12,121 nt of DNA, taken from Planctomycetota bacterium. GTDB taxonomy: Bacteria; Planctomycetota; UBA1135; JALUZX01. Both the position numbers and the translations under genes were made by a program. The first letter of the stretch is position 1; every line of letters starts with the position of its first letter. The stretch is taken from contig JALUZX010000163.1 of NCBI GenBank assembly GCA_027011425.1, positions 1 through 12,121 of the forward strand, read 5' to 3'. Below, piece after piece: positions 1 to 7,578 of this stretch. The notes beneath the pieces were generated by a model, which had not been told where the DNA came from, ran no database searches, and saw only the letters and a program-made list of their open reading frames with translations.

Positions 1-1685
1 CATTTTCCCTGGCGGGTAAGGAGGATCTTTTCGTCCTCGATCACGACCTCCATCCGGTCCGGCCCAAGGAACCTGTAAGCCACCTTGGTGTTTTCCGTCT
101 CCCCTTCTTCCCGGACGACCAGGCAGGAACCCTGCTTCACCCAGGTGCCCTTGCTCGTGTCCTCTCCGTCGGGAGAGACGAGTCTCAGGGTAAACCGGCC
201 TCCCGGGAGCAGGACGATCTCCATGGTCAACCCTTCCTTGTGCCCGACCCAGCGGCCCAGGAGGGGATCCCCTTGGGTGGCGGAAGACGAGGGCCTGGTT
301 GTTTCCCTCCCTGGGACCAGGGAGGGCCTTCCGGGGGGCGGCGGAGCCTGGGCTTGTTTTACCCGTTCGTAGAACTGGGTGACGCCGCTCTCCATGGTGA
401 GAGCCAGCTTGCCCGAGGGTTCCATGGTCCAGCCGTAGGTTTCCGGAAAGTTGTCTCCCTTGTCCTGGATCGCCAGGCGGAGGCCGTCGAGCTTCCACGT
501 GCCCTCCCTGTCGATCTCCTCGCCCATGACGCGGGTCAGGCAGGAGAAACTCCCGTCTTTGCGGAAGGTCCAGGTCCTCTCGTTGTTTCCGCCCCAGCGG
601 GTGCGCCAGGTCCCGGCCAGGTCCGCCTTGGAAACGAGGGGGAGCCGGGAGAAGAGGCGGGGATGTTTGTCGGCGGCGTTTCTCTTCAGCACGAGGCCGC
701 CTCCGGGCCCCGCGGACCAGAGCATGGGGGGTAGTCTCCTCCCCTCTTCATCGGAAAGGACCAGGGTGGATCCCTCGGCGGTCCACCGGCCGTGGACGAA
801 GGCGCGGTTCTTGCCGTTCACCCTGAGGAGGCACCATTTCCCCCCGGGAAAGAACCAGTGTTCGATCCGGCCCGCCCGGGTCTTCATGACCCACCGCCCC
901 GCCGGAAGGGCGAGGGGGCTGGAGGCCGCGGCCTTCGCCCTGGTGGTGAAGACGAGCCGGAACGGCGCGACGGGCGTTCCCTCCTTGGTGACGAATCCCT
1001 TGCGGGCCCCCGTGTTGATCCCGACGCCGTACTCCGTTCCGGGGGCGAGCTTGACGGGGATCACCAGGTGGCGCGGCCCGTCGAAGAAGGGGGGAGACCC
1101 TTGAACGTAACCGAGCCTTTCCTTCCCGGGGACCCGGGTGAGGCTCATGCCCCGTGGATTCATGTCGTGGGAGAACCAGATCTCCACTTTCCCCAGGGAG
1201 GGATCCACGGAGGCGCTCCCCGCAGGAGGAGAGGTCCTGAGAACCCTGGGCCCGGAAGGGGCGGGAGCCGGAGAAGCGGGTTTGGGGAGGGGCGCGGCCT
1301 TTCCACCCTTGGTGGTGAAGACGAGCACATACGGGGCCAGCGGGACGTTGTCCGCCGACTGGAATCCTTTCCTGCGCGCGCTGTTGAACCCGATGGAGTA
1401 GGTCGTCCCGGGCTTGAGGGGGCCCAGGGGAATGGAAAAGGTGCGGGCGTCCAGAAAGCGCGGTTTCCCTTGGATGGGAGGAATCCGCCCGGGTCCGGCC
1501 TTCACCAGCGACATGGCCCCCTGGAGCATGTCCTTGTCGAAGACTACAAGGATCCGGCCCACTTTGGTGGAGACCGCCCCCGCGCCGTTTGCCGGTATGG
1601 TGGAGACCACCGCCGGCGGCTCCTGGGCCGGAAGACCGGCGGAGAGGACCGGAAAGACGAGAGGAAGAAGACGGTGGAAAAGCAT
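1..1685 (-). CDS. Exported protein with two Big_5 (Ig-like) domains and three lipocalin-like repeats (3' end at window edge)
   Basis: The frame is open from the ATG at 1685 to the left edge: 561 codons plus two bases, TG, which would be TGA if the next base is A, so the gene is probably complete but for one base. Residues 1-21 look like a signal peptide ending LPAQ. Residues 24-126 and 146-250 are two copies of a Big_5/SbsA-type Ig-like domain: each has an S-x-P-A/P-x-G start, a hydrophobic F-[DS]-[KH]-D-M strand, a KPGTTY/APGTEY turn, and ends LVFTT[KR]. Residues 261-349, 355-443 and 475-561 resemble short lipocalin-like beta units with G-[RT]-W openings and F-x-x-[DG]-G strands. Pro-rich linkers (127-145, 446-470) separate modules. 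Big_5 domains are usually structural or adhesive on secreted proteins; the ligand here is unknown. The start is supported by a near-perfect Shine-Dalgarno. It lies 35 bases after the protease-TPR gene, so cotranscription is likely. Confidence 0.85.
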   Translation of the reverse strand, partial: MLFHRLLPLVFPVLSAGLPAQEPPAVVSTIPANGAGAVSTKVGRILVVFDKDMLQGAMSLVKAGPGRIPPIQGKPRFLDARTFSIPLGPLKPGTTYSIGFNSARRKGFQSADNVPLAPYVLVFTTKGGKAAPLPKPASPAPAPSGPRVLRTSPPAGSASVDPSLGKVEIWFSHDMNPRGMSLTRVPGKERLGYVQGSPPFFDGPRHLVIPVKLAPGTEYGVGINTGARKGFVTKEGTPVAPFRLVFTTRAKAAASSPLALPAGRWVMKTRAGRIEHWFFPGGKWCLLRVNGKNRAFVHGRWTAEGSTLVLSDEEGRRLPPMLWSAGPGGGLVLKRNAADKHPRLFSRLPLVSKADLAGTWRTRWGGNNERTWTFRKDGSFSCLTRVMGEEIDREGTWKLDGLRLAIQDKGDNFPETYGWTMEPSGKLALTMESGVTQFYERVKQAQAPPPPGRPSLVPGRETTRPSSSATQGDPLLGRWVGHKEGLTMEIVLLPGGRFTLRLVSPDGEDTSKGTWVKQGSCLVVREEGETENTKVAYRFLGPDRMEVVIEDEKILLTRQGK

Positions 1686-1689
1686 GGAG

Positions 1690-1698
1690 ACCTCCTTT
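1690..1698 (-). promoter_or_regulatory. Strong ribosome binding site for the Big_5/lipocalin-like gene
   Basis: On the minus strand AAAGGAGGT ends four bases before the ATG at 1685 (five after the GGAGG core). It is close to a full match to the anti-Shine-Dalgarno sequence and lies in the 35-base gap after the upstream gene's TAA. It fixes the start and suggests this gene is translated efficiently in its own right, not by coupling. Confidence 0.8.
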
Positions 1699-1720
1699 CA
1701 GGGATAACCCAAGAAGGGGC

Positions 1721-4700
1721 TTACCTCCCCCCTACGCGTTGAAACGTCGTCCACGACTTGGTCGTGGGATCGAAAATCTTGAGCACGTTCGGGCCGGCGA
1801 ACTGGAACTGCATGGTCTTCTTCTGTCCTTGGGCGATGGGGTTGGTGGTCTTCTCGACCACGGTGGTGATCGTGTTTCCCGAAACGGAATAGGTGGCCAG
1901 GTCGTCCACCCGGAATCCCCCCATGACCCCTTTGACCGTCACCTTGCCGTTGGGATAGAAGGTCATGGTCAAGTCGAAGAGTCCCAACCTGGGATCCACC
2001 GTCCGGAAGTGCCAGGATCCGATGAGGAGCCGGGCTTCCTTGGATGGCCCCGGGGGAGGGACGGCCGGGGCTCCCGGGCCGGGCGGCGCGCCTTGTCCGC
2101 CGGGAGGGAGCCGGGTTCCCCCCCTTCCCCCCGCCGCCGGGGGGAACCGTTTGTTCGACTCCATGATGGCTTTGATGACGATCCCCGGGATTCCCATCTT
2201 CAAGAGTTTCTGGATTTCCCTTCGGGCGGCCTCCTTGGAACCCGTGGGGAAGGCGTAGGAAAGCCGGCAATGAATCACCAGGTCCGCCAGGACGGCCGGC
2301 GGATACCTGATCTCCCGGAGCAGGAAGAGGATGGCCTTGAGAGGAGGATCGACGAGTTGGAACTCCTTGGTCTCCACCTTCTCCTTCAGCTTCAGCTCCT
2401 TGGCCAGGGCGACCGCCCTTCTCACGTGGAAAGTGGCCGGGGTGCGCAGGTTCTTGTCCCTGTAGATGGCGGCCATCTTCATGTGGACCCCCACGGCCCG
2501 GGGAATCCTCCCGTAATGGAGAAGGAACTTGGCCAGGCTGTTCATCTCGCCCTTGTCGGCCCCCTTCATCCGGAAGACCCGGGCCATTTCCAGGAAGAAT
2601 TCCTGCGGGGGGGATACGCCGCCTTTCTTGAACATGGATTCGGCGTCCATGTAGGTGTTCAAGGCCCGGTCGGTTTCCTTCTTCCGCATCAGGCAGTAGG
2701 CGATCTTGTGAACCGGTTCGGGCCGGCTCGGGAACTCCCCCTTGACCTTCCGGAGTTCCGCCAGGGCGTCGTCCCATGCCTCCTTCTCGATGTAGAAGCG
2801 GGCCACCCCCATGCGGGCGGCCAGGTTGGAGGGCTGGATCCGGGCGGCTTCCTGGAATTCCTTCTTTCCCTCCTCCAACCACCCCCTGGAGTAGGCGATC
2901 TCGCCCGCCAGGATGTAGGGATCGGGAAGGATGTCCCGGGAGATCTTCTTGGCCCGGTCCAGGAAGCCGATGGCCCGGCCGTATTTCTTTTCCGCGAAGG
3001 CCGTCTTCGCGGCCACCATCAGGGCGTCCCAGCGCCGGGGGTGGGCCTTGACCGCCATGGCGGAATACTTGGCGGCTTTTTCGATCTCCCCGAGTTCCAG
3101 GAGGAGGGCCGCCCGGGCGATCACGGGCTCCGGGGCGCCGGGATCGGCGATCATGGCCCGCTCGAAGGAGGCTTCCGCCAGGCGGGCGAGCCTCAAGGCT
3201 TCCCGGGGATCGTTCTCGGAGAGTTTTTCGAAGGCCAGGGCCTCCCGGCAGTAACCCCTGAGCACCAGGGCCCGGGGGGACCTGGGTTTCATCTCCACCG
3301 CCTTGTCGGCTTCTTCCAGGGCGGCCTGGAAGGCTTCCCGGGCGAAGAAGAGAGAGGCCAGCTCGAAAGTGGGAAAGAAGTCCAGCTTCACGTCGTGGGG
3401 AAGGCCCAGGTCGGCCACCAGGGGGAAGCGGGCCATGGCCGCGTCGCTGGGGCATACGAAGTAGTATCCGACGAAATTGTCCGCGCTCTGTCCCGAGGCC
3501 GTGCGCATGCCGATGTCGTATCCCCATGTGTTCAGCCCGATGGCGCCGCCGGTCTCCAGGTCGAAGCATGGCCCCCCGGAATTGCCGTGGGTGATCTTGG
3601 CGTCCGTGGTGAGAGACTCGACCTTTCCCCGGAAATTGCGGTTGAAGCGGACCACAACGCCCTTGGTGAGAAAGATGGAGAGGCCCGCCACGTCGTAGGA
3701 GACGGGGAAACCCATGGCCACGACCGGGTCGCCCAGCTTGACCTGCGAAAGCGGCGTCAAGGGGACGGGCTCGTAGTCGCCGGGGGGAATCTTGAGGAGG
3801 GCCACGTCGGTCCCGCCGATGGTTCCTCCCGCCATGGTTTCCCCGCTCAGCCTGTGGTAGGAGCCGATGTAGACGGCCTTGGCGTCGGGGCGTTTCAGGG
3901 AATCGTCCCACCGGACGGTGAACCATTCGTGGGGTTTTCCGGCGTCGTTGTTCCAGACGACGTGCCAGTTGGTGAGGATATACCCGCTCCTGGAGACGAT
4001 GAGGCCGCTCCCCTGCCCGCGGGAAAGACCGGTGCCGGCCTCGATGTAGACCACCGAGCCCTTGTATTTCTCCGCCAGCCTGGACGCCTCCAGGCGGTGC
4101 CCCCGGCCCGCGTGGATCGCGGGGCCGAGGGTCGAATCCCGGAAGATCTTCTCGAAGGTCTTCTCCCACTTTGGATAGTCCTGCCTGGGCGCCATGGCGG
4201 CGAGCATGTAGACCAGGCCTTCCTTTTTCGCCAGGAAGACCTTGGCCTTGTAGGGGGCGAACTTCTCCCTGGGGATTCCCTCCAGGACCTGGGAGGCTCC
4301 CTCCAGGCCCCCGCAGGTCTCCCGCCCGAGGGCGCCGGACGGGGCCATGTCGGGCTCCTCCATCCGGAAGAGCGGGAGCATCTTCTTCAGGATCCCCTCC
4401 GGGGATTCCCGGCCCCACACTGAACCCTCGGGCGGCGCCGCCAGGGTCAATGTGACGCCCACCGACACGTCCTCGGGCCGGGCCTTGTCTCCCTCGGGGG
4501 TGAAGACATAACGGACCGTGTTTCCCTGGATGTCCCTGAGGAGGACCCACCCCTTGGGGCAGCGGATGACGAAACGCTTGCCGATGTGGGTGAAGACGCC
4601 GTCCGGGAGAGGGGTTTTCAGGACCGGGGACTTCCGGCCGTTCTTTTCCTCACCCGTCTCGCCCGGCGCCCTTCCCTCGCGAAAGGCCTCGAGCACGCTC

Positions 4701-5272
4701 CTTGGGATTCCGGAGCGAAGCATGGAGAGGGCCGTGGAGGGGGGGATCTTCTCCTTTTCCGCCCCGGCGATCCGGACCAGTTTGACGTAGATCTCAGGGG
4801 GATAGTTCAGCACGGTCAGGGAGAGAAGCTCCCGGCTCGTCAATGGACTTCCCTTGAGTGCCAGCAGGACGGGCGGGGGCGCCCCGGCGCGGGCGAGCTT
4901 TTCCCCGGCATCCTTCGAGAGAGGGCCCTGGACGCGGCGCGAGGCGATCCAGTCCAGGACCTCTCCCAGGGACTTTTTCTCCCGGAGCAAGGCCAGGAGC
5001 CGGTCCATGTCGAGAACGGGGCGGGCGGCCCCGCTCCTCAGGAATTCCAGGAGGCCCTCTCCGGCCCCGGCCTTCCTGAGGGCGGCCGCCGCCGGGGCAT
5101 CCAACCTGAACGCCACTCCCTTGCTCCGGACCTCCTCCTTGATTTCGTCCTCGGTATAACCGAGCTTCAGGAGTTCCGTCACGTCCCGGAGAGTGAGGCC
5201 CTGGGCAAGGCCCCGGGCGGGAAGGAAGAGAAGGAGGAGAAAGAAAAAAAGAAACAGTGTTTTTCCTTTCAT
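1721..5272 (-). CDS. Exported trypsin-like (HtrA-type) serine protease fused to TPR repeats, helical modules and a C-terminal lipocalin-like domain
   Basis: The protein has 1183 residues. Residues 1-24 are a very hydrophobic signal peptide (FLFFFLLLLFLP). Three divergent helical modules of about 50 residues follow (27-80, 88-140, 145-198), then a region with the look of a PsbP/Mog1-like fold (220-382; RFVIRCPKGW near its start). The S1C/trypsin-like domain spans about 404-605: His437 in TNWHVV, Asp489 in GTDVALLKI, Ser565 in HGNSGGP, so the triad is complete and the enzyme is probably active. Unlike DegP/HtrA there is no PDZ domain; TPR-like helices fill 634-960 and could bind partners or substrates. 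A fourth helical module (976-1038), a Pro/Gly-rich linker (1043-1077) and a lipocalin-like domain (1080-1180) end it. The frame runs upstream to 5785 but that part is low-complexity and overlaps the next gene; the ATG at 5272 has AAAGG six bases upstream and starts the signal peptide. The substrate is unknown; the likely site is periplasm or surface. Confidence 0.9.
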   Translation of the reverse strand: MKGKTLFLFFFLLLLFLPARGLAQGLTLRDVTELLKLGYTEDEIKEEVRSKGVAFRLDAPAAAALRKAGAGEGLLEFLRSGAARPVLDMDRLLALLREKKSLGEVLDWIASRRVQGPLSKDAGEKLARAGAPPPVLLALKGSPLTSRELLSLTVLNYPPEIYVKLVRIAGAEKEKIPPSTALSMLRSGIPRSVLEAFREGRAPGETGEEKNGRKSPVLKTPLPDGVFTHIGKRFVIRCPKGWVLLRDIQGNTVRYVFTPEGDKARPEDVSVGVTLTLAAPPEGSVWGRESPEGILKKMLPLFRMEEPDMAPSGALGRETCGGLEGASQVLEGIPREKFAPYKAKVFLAKKEGLVYMLAAMAPRQDYPKWEKTFEKIFRDSTLGPAIHAGRGHRLEASRLAEKYKGSVVYIEAGTGLSRGQGSGLIVSRSGYILTNWHVVWNNDAGKPHEWFTVRWDDSLKRPDAKAVYIGSYHRLSGETMAGGTIGGTDVALLKIPPGDYEPVPLTPLSQVKLGDPVVAMGFPVSYDVAGLSIFLTKGVVVRFNRNFRGKVESLTTDAKITHGNSGGPCFDLETGGAIGLNTWGYDIGMRTASGQSADNFVGYYFVCPSDAAMARFPLVADLGLPHDVKLDFFPTFELASLFFAREAFQAALEEADKAVEMKPRSPRALVLRGYCREALAFEKLSENDPREALRLARLAEASFERAMIADPGAPEPVIARAALLLELGEIEKAAKYSAMAVKAHPRRWDALMVAAKTAFAEKKYGRAIGFLDRAKKISRDILPDPYILAGEIAYSRGWLEEGKKEFQEAARIQPSNLAARMGVARFYIEKEAWDDALAELRKVKGEFPSRPEPVHKIAYCLMRKKETDRALNTYMDAESMFKKGGVSPPQEFFLEMARVFRMKGADKGEMNSLAKFLLHYGRIPRAVGVHMKMAAIYRDKNLRTPATFHVRRAVALAKELKLKEKVETKEFQLVDPPLKAILFLLREIRYPPAVLADLVIHCRLSYAFPTGSKEAARREIQKLLKMGIPGIVIKAIMESNKRFPPAAGGRGGTRLPPGGQGAPPGPGAPAVPPPGPSKEARLLIGSWHFRTVDPRLGLFDLTMTFYPNGKVTVKGVMGGFRVDDLATYSVSGNTITTVVEKTTNPIAQGQKKTMQFQFAGPNVLKIFDPTTKSWTTFQRVGGR

Positions 5273-5349
5273 GGCCGGCCTTTCATAGATCCATGGGGGC
5301 GGCCTTGGGCGCAGGGTCGGCCCGGCCCCGGGAAGAGGCATATATTTTT

Positions 5350-5374
5350 CCTTTCCGGGAAGGATTCCGAAAGG
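5350..5374. repeat. Imperfect inverted repeat (6-bp arms with inner 4-bp stem)
   Basis: The outer arms CCTTTC (5350-5355) and GAAAGG (5369-5374) pair. Inside them GGAA and TTCC can pair around a three-base GGA loop, leaving a two-base bulge. There is no U-run after it on either strand, so it does not look like an intrinsic terminator. It sits beside the AT-rich patch upstream of the protease gene and could be an operator or a leader hairpin. That role is only inferred from position. Confidence 0.35.
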
Positions 5375-5375
5375 G

Positions 5376-5392
5376 AAAACCCGGGTGCCGGG
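5376..5392 (-). terminator. Possible intrinsic terminator after the upstream operon
   Basis: Read on the minus strand, CCCGG (5392-5388), a CAC loop and CCGGG (5384-5380) form a 5-bp all-GC stem, followed at once by TTTT (5379-5376). It lies about 85 bases after the stop of the PKD/TPR gene. Both stem and U-run are short for a strong terminator, so it may be leaky or accidental in GC-rich sequence. Confidence 0.4.
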
Positions 5393-5475
5393 GATATTTG
5401 TTAGGTGGATGTTCAGGGGCGGCGGGCGCGGTGGAGGATTGTGCCCGCCCGAATCCTCGTGGGAAGGGGCGGGAA

Positions 5476-7578
5476 TCAGCGGGTTTTCCCGGGGGGACTC
5501 TTCTGAAGGGCTTTCAGGCGTTTTTCCGCCTCGGGGCGGGCGTCGGAGACGGGGAAGTCCCGGATGATTCTCTCCAGGCACTTGCGGGCTTCCGCTTTCT
5601 TGCCCAGGGCCAGGCGGCACTGGGCGGCCATGATCAGGGCCGCCGGGAGGTCCGGGCTCTCCGGGTCGGCCTTTTCCATGCGCTCGATCTCCCGCAGGGC
5701 TTCGGCGGGCCTGCCGAGGCGCACGTAGAGGTCCGCCTTGAGATAGCGCAAAAGCCCGGTGAGCTTGTCCAGGGGAGCGTCCCACTCCCAGGCCCGGAGT
5801 TCTTTCATGGCCGAGGCGTAGTCCTTGCGCCCGGCGTATTCCTCGTAGGCCGTCATGTGCTCCCCGGCGGAAGCCTCCTCCTCCCCCAGGAAGGCTCCCC
5901 TCCTCTTCATGGCCGCCGCCTTCTCCAGGAGGGCCCGGGCCCCTTTGCGGTCCCCCGCTTCCAGCAGGAGGTCGGCCTTCTTGATCAGGGCGAAGCGAAG
6001 GGTGTCGTCCCGGCGGCCCTTCTCCTTGCGGACCACCTCTTCCAGGAGGGCCCGCGCCCGGGGGATTTCCCCCATGTTCTCGTAGAGGATGTCCGCCATG
6101 AGGACGGCGGCCTTGAGGGAGACCCTGGGGGACCTGGTGCCCTTGCGGATTCCTTCCAGGATCTCCAGGGCCCCCTTGTAGTCCCTTCTCTTGGCCAGGA
6201 GTTCGCCGGCCAGAAAGAAGGCCTCGTCGGCCAGGCCGCCCTTGTCCATGTCCCCGCTCTTCCGGATGAGGGTGTAGAGAAAGGGAAGGGCCCCGTCGTA
6301 GTCCCTGGCCGCCCGGAAGACGAAGACCGCCGAGGCCAGGGCTCCGGGGGAGAGGCGGGCCGGGTTGTAGGAGCGGAGGATCCCGGCGAAATTCTTGACC
6401 TCCTGGTAGATCCTCCAGCCGGGAGTCCCCTTGGGGTGGACGAAGACCCGCTGGGTCAGGGAATACTTTCTTCCGTCACTTGTGTAGACCACGTGGGTCA
6501 CGGGGAAGACGCCCGCTTCCAGGAAGACGTGGGCCGGGTCGCGCGAGCGGGAGGTGGTCCCGTCCCCGAAGTCCCAGAAGTCTCCCCTTCTCCTTGAGAG
6601 GGGAACCCCCGAGAGGTCCTTGAACCGGACGGCCGTGACGGGCTTCCCCGAGAGCCCCAGGTCGCTGGTCCACCGCCAGGAGAACCAGGCGAGCAGGCGC
6701 TTGTCCAGGGTGGCGTAGCGGGAGGGGAAGGCCCGGGTCCAGCGCACGAAGAACGAGGGCGGGGCCAGGACGAGCCTGGGGGCCCCCGGGAGCTTCACCC
6801 CCAGCGAGCAGAGGACCCCCCGGGAGCGGGTGGCGTTGACGTAGAAAAAGGCGTGGGTCCCCTTTTTGAGGCCGATGGAGGCGCTGTGGACTTTGGAGGA
6901 ACCCCAGGTGGGCCGGTGCCAGCCGAGCCAGGAGGTCACGGTCCTCCCGTCCACCATGAAGAGGGAGGCGTCGTAGGAGTTGGTGGCGAAGGTGTAGGTC
7001 CCGGGACGGCGCGCCACGATGAAGCCGTAGATGACGGTGAGACACTTGCGGTCATTGGTAAAGGGATTCAGGCCCTGGAAGACCCGGTCGGTGAAGTCCC
7101 GGCCCAGGATGGTCCGGGAGCGCTTGAGGGCGGCCAGGACCTCGGCCCGGGTGGCCACGCTGGAGGCGACGAGCCGGCGGGTCTCCAGGATGGGGCCGTG
7201 CATGCCCTTCCAAGTCTTGGCGGGAGGGCCGGCCTTGGGATTTCCGAAGTAGAGGAGGCAATGTTTCTCGGCCCCCCGGAAGGGGGAGGCGTCGAAGTAG
7301 AGGAGGACCCGGTCGCCCGGGCCGTTGTGGAGGACTTTGTGTGGGACGGGTTTGCCCTTGAGCGTGAAGAGCCGGATGTCCGCGCCGTCGGGCCGGGCCA
7401 TGCCCGCCGTGGGGAGCGTGAGGGCCGCCGAGGGGCCGTAATACCTCCCCACCGATACCAGGACCCGGGCCTTCCAGCCCTCGTTCCACCAGGAGAGGGG
7501 CTTTTTCCGGGGAGGCGCCGCCAGGGCGCTTCCCGCGCAGAGGAGGGGGAGGAAAAAGAGCCTAGCCGTTCTTTCCAC
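5476..7578 (-). CDS. Exported DUF2341-like / PA14-like / PKD-domain protein with C-terminal TPR repeats
   Basis: The protein has 700 residues. Residues 1-20 form a signal peptide (LFFLPLLCAGSALA). Residues 29-116 resemble DUF2341: an opening tryptophan cluster (WWNEGW), GADIRLF, PVPHKV and a closing CLLYFGNP. Residues 180-265 resemble a PA14-type domain (GTYTFATNSYDASLFMVDG, then a KKGTH strand), a fold known for binding glycans or other surface ligands. Residues 310-382 are a PKD-type Ig domain with the hallmark FWDFGDG at 334-340 and an AGVFPVTHVVY strand. Residues 408-695 are TPR-like helix pairs. The start is GTG at 7578; no ATG fits, no in-frame start lies just upstream, and the signal peptide begins directly after it. 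It overlaps the previous gene by 17 bases, so translational coupling is likely. The combination points to a surface or periplasmic binding and assembly protein. I see no catalytic motif. Confidence 0.85.
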   Translation of the reverse strand: MERTARLFFLPLLCAGSALAAPPRKKPLSWWNEGWKARVLVSVGRYYGPSAALTLPTAGMARPDGADIRLFTLKGKPVPHKVLHNGPGDRVLLYFDASPFRGAEKHCLLYFGNPKAGPPAKTWKGMHGPILETRRLVASSVATRAEVLAALKRSRTILGRDFTDRVFQGLNPFTNDRKCLTVIYGFIVARRPGTYTFATNSYDASLFMVDGRTVTSWLGWHRPTWGSSKVHSASIGLKKGTHAFFYVNATRSRGVLCSLGVKLPGAPRLVLAPPSFFVRWTRAFPSRYATLDKRLLAWFSWRWTSDLGLSGKPVTAVRFKDLSGVPLSRRRGDFWDFGDGTTSRSRDPAHVFLEAGVFPVTHVVYTSDGRKYSLTQRVFVHPKGTPGWRIYQEVKNFAGILRSYNPARLSPGALASAVFVFRAARDYDGALPFLYTLIRKSGDMDKGGLADEAFFLAGELLAKRRDYKGALEILEGIRKGTRSPRVSLKAAVLMADILYENMGEIPRARALLEEVVRKEKGRRDDTLRFALIKKADLLLEAGDRKGARALLEKAAAMKRRGAFLGEEEASAGEHMTAYEEYAGRKDYASAMKELRAWEWDAPLDKLTGLLRYLKADLYVRLGRPAEALREIERMEKADPESPDLPAALIMAAQCRLALGKKAEARKCLERIIRDFPVSDARPEAEKRLKALQKSPPGKTR

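Larger units (their letters stand above)
5273..5475. other. Intergenic region between the two gene clusters
   Basis: This 203-base gap is the only substantial non-coding stretch. On the transcribed (minus) strand it carries, in order, a GC hairpin with TTTT, a second inverted repeat, and an AT-rich patch (GAAAAATATATG, 5350-5339) about 70 bases before the protease gene. The AT-rich patch could be part of a promoter, but I see no convincing -35 element at a standard spacing, so I do not call one. I see no convincing small gene in it. Confidence 0.6.

Noticed and set aside
1589..4423. 944-codon plus-strand open frame, with similar long plus-strand frames at 792-1742, 5257-6597, 8710-9921 and 10240-11682
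   Set aside because: They lie opposite well-supported minus-strand genes, are Gly/Pro/Arg/His-rich without domains or signal peptides, and are explained by GC-rich third-codon positions.
1698..4550. 950-codon minus-strand frame overlapping the protease gene
   Set aside because: Composition is low-complexity Gly/Pro/Arg and it shares the DNA of a gene with a complete protease triad; it is a frame shadow.
5273..5785. Upstream extension of the protease gene to 5785
   Set aside because: The extra 171 residues are Pro/Arg-rich, overlap the 3' end of the upstream gene, and would bury the clear signal peptide that starts at 5272.
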